Below are positions 1 through 7,758 of a stretch of 64,000 nucleotides of DNA, one piece after another. Location of the stretch: NCBI GenBank assembly GCA_014804485.1, contig JAAUZT010000013.1, positions 57,661 through 121,660 of the forward strand. The letters are read 5' to 3'. The translations under genes and the position numbers were made by a program. Positions within the stretch are counted from its first letter, which is position 1. The number at the start of each line of letters is the position of its first letter. Under the pieces are notes generated by a model. The model was not told where the DNA came from. It worked only from the letters and a program-made list of their open reading frames with translations, and ran no database searches. The stretch is from Lachnospiraceae bacterium (GTDB lineage: Bacteria > Bacillota > Clostridia > Lachnospirales > Lachnospiraceae).

Positions 1-256
1 CATCCAGATCCTTAACGATTCGAACCACGCCGCTGGACTTCGTATCTTTGCCGTAACTGGATACAGACATAAAGTCAAGCGATACCGGCACGGTGATGCG
101 CTTGGCAAGTTCACACATAAAGAAACTGCCGCCCTTTAGTACGCAGACTAAATGTACCTGCTTACCGGCATAATCTCTGGAAATCTGATCCCCGATCTCC
201 CGAATTCTTTTGTTCACTTCTTCTTCACTCAATAGTACTTCGATTCGTTCCGCCAT
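1..256 (-). CDS. hpt: Hypoxanthine phosphoribosyltransferase, 5' part only
   Basis: Purine salvage enzyme that joins hypoxanthine or guanine to PRPP in the cytoplasm. Only about 85 N-terminal codons lie in the window; the gene runs off the left edge. The visible protein starts MAERIEVLLSEEEV and contains VCVLKGGSFFMCELAKRI and LDFMSVSSYG, both characteristic of the HPRT fold (the loop before the PRPP site). The start at 256 has an AGGAGG-type ribosome site just upstream. It overlaps the 3' end of tilS by about 30 bases, which fits the conserved tilS-hpt-ftsH order, so translation is probably coupled. The assignment is secure despite truncation. Confidence 0.93.
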   Translation of the reverse strand, partial: MAERIEVLLSEEEVNKRIREIGDQISRDYAGKQVHLVCVLKGGSFFMCELAKRITVPVSLDFMSVSSYGKDTKSSGVVRIVKDLD

Positions 257-1763
257 GAAATCCTCCTCTTAACTGTACCTGTAAGATACGCTTCGTACTT
301 TCATCCACTTTATAGCCTTGGCTGATTCGATATCCGGGCACCCACAGGACATGCGCTCCGTCAGCCAGTACATACATACTGTCACGTTGTCTCTTCGGAA
401 TTTTTTCATTGATCATGTACTGCTTAACAGATTTCGTGTGTAGCGCGGTATCAATGGTAAGATAATCTCCCTGTCGTCTCGTACGCAACAGCACAGACGT
501 AGTTATTTTATCATAATCAAACCATTTCGTATATCTGTTTTCGGGAATATTTTGTTGTTTTTTGCAAAAAACAGCGTCATTTTCCAGTAAAGTAAAAGTA
601 TATGTCCCTTCACCGGGCACGAAGATCTCCGTCGGCGGTTCGATCGCATACTCCTTCCGTATCGCAGCATCATCGTCTCCCGTTATTGCGGTTTCGATGT
701 TTTCTTCCGATTTCCTGCACAGAAACAGTCTGTCATATTCTTTATATGCACTGATTCCATAAGGCAGTGACAATTCTTTACTGCCGTTTTGCGCCGCCAG
801 ATTTACAAGGTCCGCAATATGCTGTCCGGTAATATCTTTCCGATACGGTGTGAGTTTCTCCATACATCTGAGAAATACTCTCTTATACATGGCAGGATCT
901 TCCGTCAGAAGCGCTGTTCCCTGTATACGCAGACTCACAGGCATATCAATCCGATCCGTTTCCGCAGGTTGTTTCTTCTCCGTCTGCGGACACTCCGGCA
1001 TAATTTCCTCTACATATGTCTCATAGAGCCTCTCCGTCTGTTTCGACAGATAACTTTCTGTTTCCGACAAAATATCTGCCAGTTCTCCCATATGCGCCAC
1101 CGACCCGGAACAAATCTCCCGCTCCGCATAAGGCAGGATGTGATGCCGTATCCTGTTACGGGTATACGCATCCTCTTCATTGGTGCTGTCCCTGCAGTAA
1201 TCCAATCCCTGCGCGGCAAGATACTGCTCTATCTGTGTCCGTTCCAGACATAACAGCGGACGAATAACCAACTCCCTGACAGGCTGGATAGAACTAAGCC
1301 CCTTGATCCCGCTTCCCCTAAACAGATGAAACAGCATCGTCTCCGCCCGGTCATCAGCATTATGTGCAACGGCAATTCTACAGTGCTGCATCTCCTGCCG
1401 ACTCCCGGCAAGCACTTCCTCGAAAGCTTTATAACGTATCTGTCTGCCTGCTTCTTCCGCCGATATTCTATGCGCCGCGGCATAGCCGTTCATATCTGCA
1501 CTGCGCAGATAGAAGGGTACATTAAGCGTTTCGCATAGTCGTTGTACATACGCTGCATCCTGCACCGACTCCACACGAACACCATGGTCTACATGTACTG
1601 CAAGAAGCCTGTAAGGTATCTGTTCCGTTAACCGCCACAGGATATGCAGCAGACAGACGGAATCCGCACCGCCCGACACGCCGGCTGCCACCAGATCACC
1701 CGCCTTGATCATCTGATGTTTGTCTATGAAATTGACCACCTTATTATACGTAATATCCGTCAT
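225..1763 (-). CDS. tilS: tRNA(Ile)-lysidine synthase
   Basis: Converts C34 of the CAU-anticodon tRNA-Ile into lysidine so that it reads AUA; an essential ATP-dependent cytoplasmic enzyme. The PP-loop motif SGGADS lies at residues 30-35 from the chosen start, followed by the N-type domain (AHNADDRAET, STNEEDAYTRNRIR) and a C-terminal TilS domain (RTRRQGDY). I place the start at 1763 (MTDITYNKVV) because family members begin about 30 residues before the PP-loop. In-frame ATGs at 1799 and 1820 are alternatives; 1799 has an AGGGA sequence upstream. It sits between the spoIIE-like gene and hpt, the usual Firmicute order. Confidence 0.95.
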   Translation of the reverse strand: MTDITYNKVVNFIDKHQMIKAGDLVAAGVSGGADSVCLLHILWRLTEQIPYRLLAVHVDHGVRVESVQDAAYVQRLCETLNVPFYLRSADMNGYAAAHRISAEEAGRQIRYKAFEEVLAGSRQEMQHCRIAVAHNADDRAETMLFHLFRGSGIKGLSSIQPVRELVIRPLLCLERTQIEQYLAAQGLDYCRDSTNEEDAYTRNRIRHHILPYAEREICSGSVAHMGELADILSETESYLSKQTERLYETYVEEIMPECPQTEKKQPAETDRIDMPVSLRIQGTALLTEDPAMYKRVFLRCMEKLTPYRKDITGQHIADLVNLAAQNGSKELSLPYGISAYKEYDRLFLCRKSEENIETAITGDDDAAIRKEYAIEPPTEIFVPGEGTYTFTLLENDAVFCKKQQNIPENRYTKWFDYDKITTSVLLRTRRQGDYLTIDTALHTKSVKQYMINEKIPKRQRDSMYVLADGAHVLWVPGYRISQGYKVDESTKRILQVQLRGGFHGGTNRSTIE

Positions 1764-1864
1764 TGTACTTCCACGCTCATCAGGGTGCTTTCCTGCCATG
1801 ATGATTCCCTTATCTTCCATGTTATAACCATATGTTCAACCAATACCTGCTTTTGACATTCTCT

Positions 1865-1920
1865 GTAACTGTTCAGAACCCTGTTCTTCACAGCTACGAA
1901 AACACCGTCTGAACAGTTAC
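1865..1920. repeat. Palindromic repeat, copy 1
   Basis: Arms GTAACTGTTCAG (1865-1876) and CTGAACAGTTAC (1909-1920) are a perfect 12-base inverted repeat. The interior holds AGAACCCTGTTCT and ACAGCTACGAAAA. Related sequences occur at 39994-40135 and 52576-52606, so this looks like a dispersed intergenic element rather than a terminator; there is no T-run on either side. It lies between tilS and the spoIIE-like gene. Confidence 0.7.
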
Positions 1921-1944
1921 CATTCTCTATCATATTCAGTTCCA

Positions 1945-3186
1945 TTATGAATTGCAATCATCTGTCTGATCCCAGATCCCGACCACCAGCACCGTGATAT
2001 CATCCCTGATCCGACCCTTACTTTGTTTCAGACAGTACGTCAGTATTTGATTCGCGATCTCATTGGGATTGGAAAACTCCGTCTTGCCGATAATCTCCGG
2101 CAGCACTTCCTCCCCGATTCCCTGAGAAAGCGCGTCCATTACACCGTCAGACAACATGATCACATAGTCGCCGTTTTGCAGCGTCCGGCACAGTGTCTCC
2201 GGCTCCAACTGTCCGAAAACTCCCAGCGGAAAATTCTGCGTCGAAAGCCTGTCCACCAGCCGCCCACGCTTAATATACGTACATGCGGCTCCGACTTTAA
2301 TAAACTCACACTCTCCTGTATACAGATTCATATCGCACAGGTCAAGTGTAGACATGTTTTCTTCCTGCCCTGCTGCCGCCAGCGCTCCATTAATCATCTG
2401 TATCGCAGCTTCCTTACGAAATCCCGCTTCCAACAGCCGCTCCATCAGTTCAATCACCCGCTCTGATCCGCTGCATGCCTTCTCGCCGGAACCCATACCG
2501 TCCGACAGGATCGTCACCATCCTGCCGTCCTCCGCCTCGTAGAAAGAATAATTGTCTCCCGATATATGTTCCGTTTCCTTAACCGCTTTCGCTACCCCCG
2601 TCAATAGATGATAGGCCGGCTCTTCGAGAAAATAATATGTGCTCCACTCAGGAGTCAGATATAACGGTGCGTTTTTCGCTGCGCGGAGTCTTGTATTCAT
2701 TGCAACCGATATAAAATCCGCTACATCCTCTACCGATATATGCTCTTTCTCTCCCATCCGTACATATTTCTCGGATGCAGTCTTCATGGTCAGACTGAGC
2801 TCGGTATGGCCATCCTCGTGTTCCAATTTAAAAAAATTCTTAAGCTGTATCCCTGATTCCCGAAGCAGCTTCGCCATTTGTCGATATTTTCTCTCGCTCA
2901 TCGGATGATACAGACAGGTTTCCTTCGCCACTTCCGCCATGATATGTGCCATCTCTTTGAGATGCTCCGCCAAAAGCCCCTGGTTTTCCTGCAGTTTGCG
3001 TTGCCACAGATAATCCCGCCTGTCCTCAGCTTGTCCGCCATCCGCAGCTTTATCATTTTCCTCTTCTTCCTCAAACAAATCCGCCAGATCCCTGAACGAT
3101 TCTGCATAATTCAGGAGTCTCTGCCTGCCGTACTCCGGTATAATCGTTATCCTGTTATCATCCCTGACTTCCGCCTGTTTTCTCAT
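1945..3186 (-). CDS. spoIIE: SpoIIE-type PP2C phosphatase, short form lacking the membrane domain
   Basis: In Bacillus, SpoIIE is a protein of about 827 residues with some ten N-terminal membrane segments. It dephosphorylates SpoIIAA-P to activate sigma-F in the forespore. This protein has only 413 residues and no hydrophobic segment. It has an N-terminal acidic/coiled regulatory part (about residues 1-200) and a C-terminal PP2C domain with GDNYSF, LSDGMGSGEKA and MLSDGVMDALS, which carry the metal-binding Asp residues. The start has a strong GGGAGG site six bases upstream and no membrane-encoding sequence lies between it and divIC, so the short form appears genuine. The position between divIC and tilS is where spoIIE normally lies. 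A soluble paralogue with another role cannot be excluded. Confidence 0.85.
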   Translation of the reverse strand: MRKQAEVRDDNRITIIPEYGRQRLLNYAESFRDLADLFEEEEENDKAADGGQAEDRRDYLWQRKLQENQGLLAEHLKEMAHIMAEVAKETCLYHPMSERKYRQMAKLLRESGIQLKNFFKLEHEDGHTELSLTMKTASEKYVRMGEKEHISVEDVADFISVAMNTRLRAAKNAPLYLTPEWSTYYFLEEPAYHLLTGVAKAVKETEHISGDNYSFYEAEDGRMVTILSDGMGSGEKACSGSERVIELMERLLEAGFRKEAAIQMINGALAAAGQEENMSTLDLCDMNLYTGECEFIKVGAACTYIKRGRLVDRLSTQNFPLGVFGQLEPETLCRTLQNGDYVIMLSDGVMDALSQGIGEEVLPEIIGKTEFSNPNEIANQILTYCLKQSKGRIRDDITVLVVGIWDQTDDCNS

Positions 3187-3342
3187 GACATGCCTCCCTC
3201 ATTCTCTGCACTTTCCGCCCATATTCGTAACATTTCCGCATTCCCGTTTTATACAGAACGGTTACCAATATTCAATATATGAGAGGGTTGTCCGGATTAT
3301 TACCACAAAAAAACAGATTCCGGAACTTTATCCGAAACCTGC

Positions 3343-3648
3343 CTATTTTTCATCTTTAAATACGATTTCGCCTTCATACACAAGACCTAACTTCTCTTTC
3401 GCGATTTCCTCCACGTATTTCTTAGTCTGTGTGTACTTCTCATATTCCGCGAGCTCTTCCGCTCTTGCCTCTTCCGCTTCGATCTCCTGCATCAAGGCTT
3501 CTTCCCTTGCCATATAGGTAGCACGTTTCTCTCGAAGTTCAACACTTTTTACTGCGACCACAATCAGCATCATTAAGACAACTGTGGTAACCAAAAGCAT
3601 GCCCGTCTTATTCTGGCGCTTCCTACGATATGCTGCTTTTCTTGCCAT
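3343..3648 (-). CDS. divIC: Septum formation initiator, DivIC/FtsB family
   Basis: Small bitopic division protein that works with FtsL and DivIB/FtsQ at the septum. The 101 residues show a basic N-terminus (RKAAYRRKRQNK), one membrane helix at about residues 17-34 (MLLVTTVVLMMLIVVAVK), a charged coiled coil (about 36-75) and the short conserved tail region YVEEIAKEKLGLVYEGEIVF. Length and layout fit DivIC. It follows yabP-yabQ and precedes the spoIIE-like gene, the usual order. The GAGGGG ribosome site is rather far (about 14 bases) from the ATG. A gap of about 150 bases before the spoIIE-like gene holds no other recognisable signal. Confidence 0.9.
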   Translation of the reverse strand: MARKAAYRRKRQNKTGMLLVTTVVLMMLIVVAVKSVELREKRATYMAREEALMQEIEAEEARAEELAEYEKYTQTKKYVEEIAKEKLGLVYEGEIVFKDEK

Positions 3649-3680
3649 GTTGTTAATGATACCCCTCTTCCACCGCCCCG

Positions 3681-4187
3681 TTAATGTTTACATAAAATTA
3701 TTCTAAGGGTTTTTATGAAAACCGTCAACCGTTTTTTAATAAATTCTTTTACTTTTTTCAATTTCCCCCACACGAATCGAACAAACCTTCGAAGCGCGGA
3801 AAATAGGCATTTTAGAGGTTTTAGCACAATTTGTATGACACGAATTATGAACCACATTATCTTGTGTATTAGTGTTGACATAATGTATACAAACCGGTCT
3901 TTGACTACTATTTTATAAAAAAGCATTCCAAGTGCGGCTCCCATCACGGCAAACCATCTCAGAACACCGTTATTCTCCCTGTACAGCATATAAAACACAC
4001 CGATCCCACATGCAAACCAGTACATAAGATCTTCTATGGATATTAATATACTGCCATGTCTGAACAGCTTCCGGCAGATTAGCACCCAGTCATAGGCGAA
4101 TGTAATGACCAGACCCATAAGAACGGAATGTAGAAAAAAAGTAACTTCCTGCACAATGCCCTGACTCATACCCTGCGATTCCCCCAA
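3681..4187 (-). CDS. yabQ: Spore cortex biosynthesis protein YabQ
   Basis: Membrane protein needed for cortex formation during sporulation; in Bacillus it localises to the outer forespore membrane. The 168 residues begin with a short polar stretch. Several hydrophobic segments follow (FFLHSVLMGLVITFAYDW; LMYWFACGIGVFYMLY; FAVMGAALGMLFYKIVV) and then a very basic C-terminus (KKVKEFIKKR). This topology and the position directly after yabP (3 bases between stop and start) and before divIC identify YabQ. Its presence with yabP is good evidence for a spore former. The enzymatic role of the family is unknown. Confidence 0.9.
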   Translation of the reverse strand: MGESQGMSQGIVQEVTFFLHSVLMGLVITFAYDWVLICRKLFRHGSILISIEDLMYWFACGIGVFYMLYRENNGVLRWFAVMGAALGMLFYKIVVKDRFVYIMSTLIHKIMWFIIRVIQIVLKPLKCLFSALRRFVRFVWGKLKKVKEFIKKRLTVFIKTLRIILCKH

Positions 4188-4190
4188 GAG

Positions 4191-4481
4191 TTACTTAAAC
4201 AGTCTGGCGATAAACGATTCACCCTTCGCGCCGTAACCGGCATTCTCCGAATAGGTAAAACTATCGATCCGTCCGTCTACATCCACCTCTCCTTTGTCAA
4301 GCGACAGCCTGCTTACATGCAGCTGTGTGCCTCTGATCATTAACATACCCTGTTCCGTCTCTAACAGGATCTCATTGACATCAAAAGATAATACGTCATT
4401 CACACCGCTGATGGTACATGTCCTTCTGTCGGTGAGCATAAGCTTATGAGGTCTTTTATTCACATGATTCAGATCTTCCAT
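4191..4481 (-). CDS. yabP: Sporulation protein YabP
   Basis: Small sporulation protein (96 residues) required for spore cortex formation in Bacillus and related to YqfC. Diagnostic features are the beta-rich core ISGVNDVLSFDVNEILLETEQG, followed by LMIRGTQLHVSRLSLDKGEVDVDGRID. There is no signal peptide or membrane segment. It heads the yabP-yabQ-divIC-spoIIE series. Another 94 bases separate it from rqcP upstream, with no obvious terminator there, so read-through from rqcP is possible. Confidence 0.93.
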   Translation of the reverse strand: MEDLNHVNKRPHKLMLTDRRTCTISGVNDVLSFDVNEILLETEQGMLMIRGTQLHVSRLSLDKGEVDVDGRIDSFTYSENAGYGAKGESFIARLFK

Positions 4482-4575
4482 ACATTATCCTCCGGAAACT
4501 GCGCGACACGGTGGACCGCACAGTTATGCTACTTGTTAAATGTATGCCCGATCCGGATAAAATATGCCTGACTTC

Positions 4576-4818
4576 TCATGTCAGATATCGAAACAGCTCT
4601 TTTGCCTCCTCTTTGCGTACGGTTTCCTGCACATCCAGAACCTCTACCTTTACTTCCTTATTACCAAAACCGATCGTAATCGTATCTCCCACCTTGACAT
4701 TCGTCGAGGCCTTGGCCGGCTTATCGTTGACAAGCACTCTGCCTGCGTCACACGCCTCGTTTGCTACCGTACGTCGCTTAATTAGACGGGAAACCTTTAA
4801 ATATTTATCCAGTCTCAT
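4576..4818 (-). CDS. rqcP: S4-domain RNA-binding protein RqcP (HslR/YabO type)
   Basis: In Bacillus, RqcP binds stalled 50S subunits and helps RqcH add alanine tails during ribosome-associated quality control. The 80 residues consist almost entirely of an S4 domain: MRLDKYLKVSRLIKRR, ANEACDAGRVLVNDKPAK and VGDTITIGF. The start at 4818 follows an AGGAGG site at good spacing. Upstream in-frame codons overlap the hup terminator and are rejected. It lies between hup and yabP, matching the clostridial and Bacillus arrangement. Confidence 0.92.
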   Translation of the reverse strand: MRLDKYLKVSRLIKRRTVANEACDAGRVLVNDKPAKASTNVKVGDTITIGFGNKEVKVEVLDVQETVRKEEAKELFRYLT

Positions 4819-4871
4819 AATTTTCCTCCTGTATCTATTCTCTGTATCAATAAAACTATTTATAATAGTCA

Positions 4872-4903
4872 AAAAGCCTATATGCAAATGCATACAGGCT
4901 TTT
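4872..4903 (-). terminator. Rho-independent terminator of hup
   Basis: Read on the minus strand, a 15-base stem (one mismatch) starting AAAAGCCTGTATGCA closes a short loop and ends in TTTTT. It lies about 20 bases past the hup stop and before rqcP, so hup is probably transcribed largely alone. Confidence 0.8.
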
Positions 4904-4925
4904 ATCATTCTTCATCACAAATCTC

Positions 4926-5201
4926 TTATGCGTTAAGCATGTCCTTCAATGCCTTGCCGGCTTTGAACTTAGGTGCCTTGGAAGCAGCGATCTTCATAAC
5001 AGCGCCACTCTGCGGGTTTCTGCCTTCTCTTGCTGCTCTCTTGGAAACTTCAAAAGTACCGAAACCAACTAACTGTACCTTGCCGTCTTTCTTCAGCTCA
5101 TCTGCAACAACGTCTGTAAATGCCTTTAATGCCTTTTCTGCATCTTTCTTGGATAAACCTGCCTGATCAGCCATAGCAGCAACTAATTCTGTCTTGTTCA
5201 T
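4926..5201 (-). CDS. hup: DNA-binding protein HU
   Basis: Nucleoid-associated histone-like protein that binds and bends DNA as a dimer. At 91 residues it has the family's usual length. It contains MNKTELVAAMADQAGLSKKD at the N-terminus, the core VQLVGFGTFEVSKRAAREGR, the DNA-binding arm signature GRNPQSG and a C-terminal helix (KFKAGKALKDMLN). A strong GGAGGAG ribosome site precedes the ATG. It has its own strong promoter upstream (5272-5300) and a terminator downstream, giving a monocistronic highly expressed unit. Confidence 0.97.
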   Translation of the reverse strand: MNKTELVAAMADQAGLSKKDAEKALKAFTDVVADELKKDGKVQLVGFGTFEVSKRAAREGRNPQSGAVMKIAASKAPKFKAGKALKDMLNA

Positions 5202-5271
5202 CTTAGACTCCTCCTCTTAATGAGTTTTCATATTGATATTAGATGTTTCTCTTTTGAAACGCCTACATACA

Positions 5272-5300
5272 TTTATATACGCTTTTCCCTTCGTTGTCAA
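5272..5300 (-). promoter_or_regulatory. Sigma-A-type promoter of hup
   Basis: On the minus strand, TTGACA (5300-5295), a 17-base spacer and TATAAA (5277-5272) lie about 70 bases before the hup start. This is a near-consensus housekeeping promoter. Confidence 0.75.
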
Positions 5301-5397
5301 GCAAAAAAAGGCATTTTTACGGCGTTTTTCGGTATTTTCATAAGTTGCTATATGTGAAAACATGTTATGTAAATTGCTTCTGTCGTTTTTTGTCAAT

Positions 5398-6123
5398 TTA
5401 AAGTTGATTCAGTAATTCCGGCTTCTCATACCGCTCGATCAAATCTTCTATTCTGTCGGTCAAAACCTGTTCTTGTGAAATCTTAGTGATCCTCGCAATG
5501 TCGGACAACCTAAGCAGCATATCCGCCATGATCTGCTCCAACTCCTTGCTGTAAGTCTCCGGCTTGCATGCCGCAAGCGCCTGCGCCGACTGTTTCAGTG
5601 CTTCCACATTCTGCTCGTATGTGCTGCCGCTCTCATAGTACTTGTCTATTTTCTTCAGAACCTTAGCTGCTCTCGTGAGTGCAGGCAGCTCCCGCGGAAT
5701 CTCGCGAAGCGGAGAGTCAATCCAGCTCTTGTCCTTCTTCTCTTCCTTCTTGATCTCTTCCCAATTAGTAAGCGCTTCCTCCGGTGTATCCGCATTGTTT
5801 GTCCCAAATACATGCGGATGTCTCCGCACCATCTTGCGGCTGACCGCATCGATCACGTCCTCCATCGTAAAGAGTCCCTCTTCCGATGCGATCTGTGCAT
5901 GCATGACGACCTGTAGAAGCACATCTCCCAATTCTTCACACATGTTTTCGGGATTACCTGTCTGATCGTAGATCCGGATAGATGCCAGCAACTCAGCCGC
6001 TTCCTCCATCATACACGGTTTCAGGCTCTCATGCGTCTGCACCTTGTCCCATGGGCAGCCGTTTTCTCCCCGCAACGTTCTGATAATCTCCAATAAATCT
6101 TCATAGCTATATCTCTTAGTCAT
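5398..6123 (-). CDS. mazG: Nucleoside triphosphate pyrophosphohydrolase MazG
   Basis: Hydrolyses (d)NTPs to the monophosphate and pyrophosphate, cleaning the nucleotide pool and affecting (p)ppGpp signalling in E. coli. The 241-residue protein opens with the MazG signature GENGCPWDKVQTHESLKP. The metal-binding acidic helices follow (EEAAELLASI; CEELGDVLLQVVMHAQ), then the conserved RKMVRRHPHVFG and a degenerate second MazG-like half. The start at 6123 (MTKRYSYEDLL) matches the family. Longer in-frame starts run inside the preceding gene. It overlaps the 3' end of the PEGA lipoprotein gene by 8 bases, suggesting translational coupling. Confidence 0.95.
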   Translation of the reverse strand: MTKRYSYEDLLEIIRTLRGENGCPWDKVQTHESLKPCMMEEAAELLASIRIYDQTGNPENMCEELGDVLLQVVMHAQIASEEGLFTMEDVIDAVSRKMVRRHPHVFGTNNADTPEEALTNWEEIKKEEKKDKSWIDSPLREIPRELPALTRAAKVLKKIDKYYESGSTYEQNVEALKQSAQALAACKPETYSKELEQIMADMLLRLSDIARITKISQEQVLTDRIEDLIERYEKPELLNQL

Positions 6124-7699
6124 TCTGTTCCTCTGAGCCTGCCCCATCCGATGTTCCCGGTTCTTTCTCTGATCCGGATTCTTCCGATGTTTCGGGTTCC
6201 TTCGTCTCTTCCTCATCCGTTATCACTTCGTCAATAGGATCGGGAACCTTAATAGGATTATTTCCGCTCACGGTCCCTACAACATCCAGATCCGGCTCCT
6301 TATCCTCTCTTGTAGAATTCTCGGACTTGGAATTATTCTTATTGCCGCTGACGGAATCTCCTTCCTTCTCCAGATCCGTGAAGGAATAAGTGATATCTTC
6401 TCCGTCATTATACAGATATATGGTATAACTCTTTGTTTTATATCCACTCTTACGAAGCGTGACGGTATGACTGCCCGTCACTTTCTTGAAACTGACCGGT
6501 GAGATACCTCTGTAATTGCCGTCCACATATACTTCTACATTCTTCGGTGCGTCAATATATACTTTATTTCCACTGGTAGAATTCAAAGTATTATCGCTGA
6601 CAGAAGAATCCTCATCCTCTTTAGGCTTCTTATCCTCTATACTGTTCTGACTGATCGAAGAGTTATCGTCTTTCTTTTTCTCCTCTAATTTAAAAGAGAT
6701 CTTAGCATATTCCGAACCAACCTGAATATATTTTCTCAGGGAATCGTACCCCTCCGCTTCTAGATAAATCTGGTGAATGCCATAAGTAAGCTCTACCGGA
6801 CTGCTGATGTCCACTGTCCGATTATCTATCTTAACCTTGGCGGTATCCGGCGTGACAGACAACACAATCCTTCCGGTCTTATCCTGCGGAACCTCCATAT
6901 CGCCCACATCCAGTACAACTTCCTTATCTCTCTCCACAATGATATCCTTGGTACAGCTTGCACCATTATTTGACAGGAATACCTGATAACTTCCCTCCGG
7001 CACTACTAACAGCATATCTTCCGTAATCTCTCTGATTACGGTATTACCCACTTCAATCCATCCGCCGATCAGCGCCTGATCATTCTTCAGCCGCAGATAT
7101 CCGTGCCCTTTCTCCACATTGATACTGTAGATCTTATGATCGATTCCACGAATCGAAAGCAGATCCTGCGTCACAATATCCATGACTTCCGTACGTTTAC
7201 CGTCAGAAAGTACAACCACATCCTCCGGCAGAGAATAGGTCTTGGAGCCTATGCTTGCCGTTTTGTTGATACCGCCCAGATCATAGTTCTCCACATTATC
7301 ATATACCCAGGCTTTCGGAGATAACTGTATGCTGGCAAGCTGTCTTTTTCCTTTCAGGAAATTGACATCTACCACATCCCCCGCCCTAACCTGAGAGATC
7401 GTCATCGGTCCGTTGTATTTATCCTTCACATAGGTTGTGCCATCATAATACAATGTATACTGCTTTCCCGCATCCATGTTCATGAGTGTGACACTATTGT
7501 TCTGCTGATCAACGGACATGACTACCGCCGTATCCGCCGAATCATAGCTGCCTACCGTACTGACTGTAAAGCCGGTATCAACCACTTTACCTGCCTTATC
7601 CTTAGCCATGCCTATACTGCTCGCCTGTGAAGTACAGCCGGTAATCAGCAATGCTAATATAACAATGACTGCTGCTGCCTGTGAAATTCTTCCGTGCAT
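6116..7699 (-). CDS. Lipoprotein with PEGA domains
   Basis: The 527 residues start with a lipoprotein signal: MHGRISQAAA, hydrophobic VIVILALL, then the lipobox LITGC with the lipidated Cys at 22. Two PEGA-type beta modules are visible, about residues 278-338 (SVTPDTAKVKIDNRTVDIS...GIHQIYLEAEGYDS) and 379-443 (YIDAPKNVEVYVDGNYRGIS...TVTLRKSGYKTKSY). They are separated and followed by Ser/Asp/Glu/Lys-rich linkers, with a very acidic C-terminus. It is therefore predicted to be tethered outside the cytoplasmic membrane. PEGA modules are often surface or wall-associated, but no function is established here. It is translationally overlapped with mazG, and a CotS-like gene lies upstream. Confidence 0.8.
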   Translation of the reverse strand: MHGRISQAAAVIVILALLITGCTSQASSIGMAKDKAGKVVDTGFTVSTVGSYDSADTAVVMSVDQQNNSVTLMNMDAGKQYTLYYDGTTYVKDKYNGPMTISQVRAGDVVDVNFLKGKRQLASIQLSPKAWVYDNVENYDLGGINKTASIGSKTYSLPEDVVVLSDGKRTEVMDIVTQDLLSIRGIDHKIYSINVEKGHGYLRLKNDQALIGGWIEVGNTVIREITEDMLLVVPEGSYQVFLSNNGASCTKDIIVERDKEVVLDVGDMEVPQDKTGRIVLSVTPDTAKVKIDNRTVDISSPVELTYGIHQIYLEAEGYDSLRKYIQVGSEYAKISFKLEEKKKDDNSSISQNSIEDKKPKEDEDSSVSDNTLNSTSGNKVYIDAPKNVEVYVDGNYRGISPVSFKKVTGSHTVTLRKSGYKTKSYTIYLYNDGEDITYSFTDLEKEGDSVSGNKNNSKSENSTREDKEPDLDVVGTVSGNNPIKVPDPIDEVITDEEETKEPETSEESGSEKEPGTSDGAGSEEQND

Positions 7700-7758
7700 T
7701 CTACGACCTTATCCTTTCCATTCCGCTGCCGCCTATTTAAGACGGTGCGGCATTTTGC

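Noticed and set aside
3187..3342. Frameshifted remainder of spoIIE upstream of the short gene
   Set aside because: Only 156 bases separate it from divIC and no frame there codes for hydrophobic helices.
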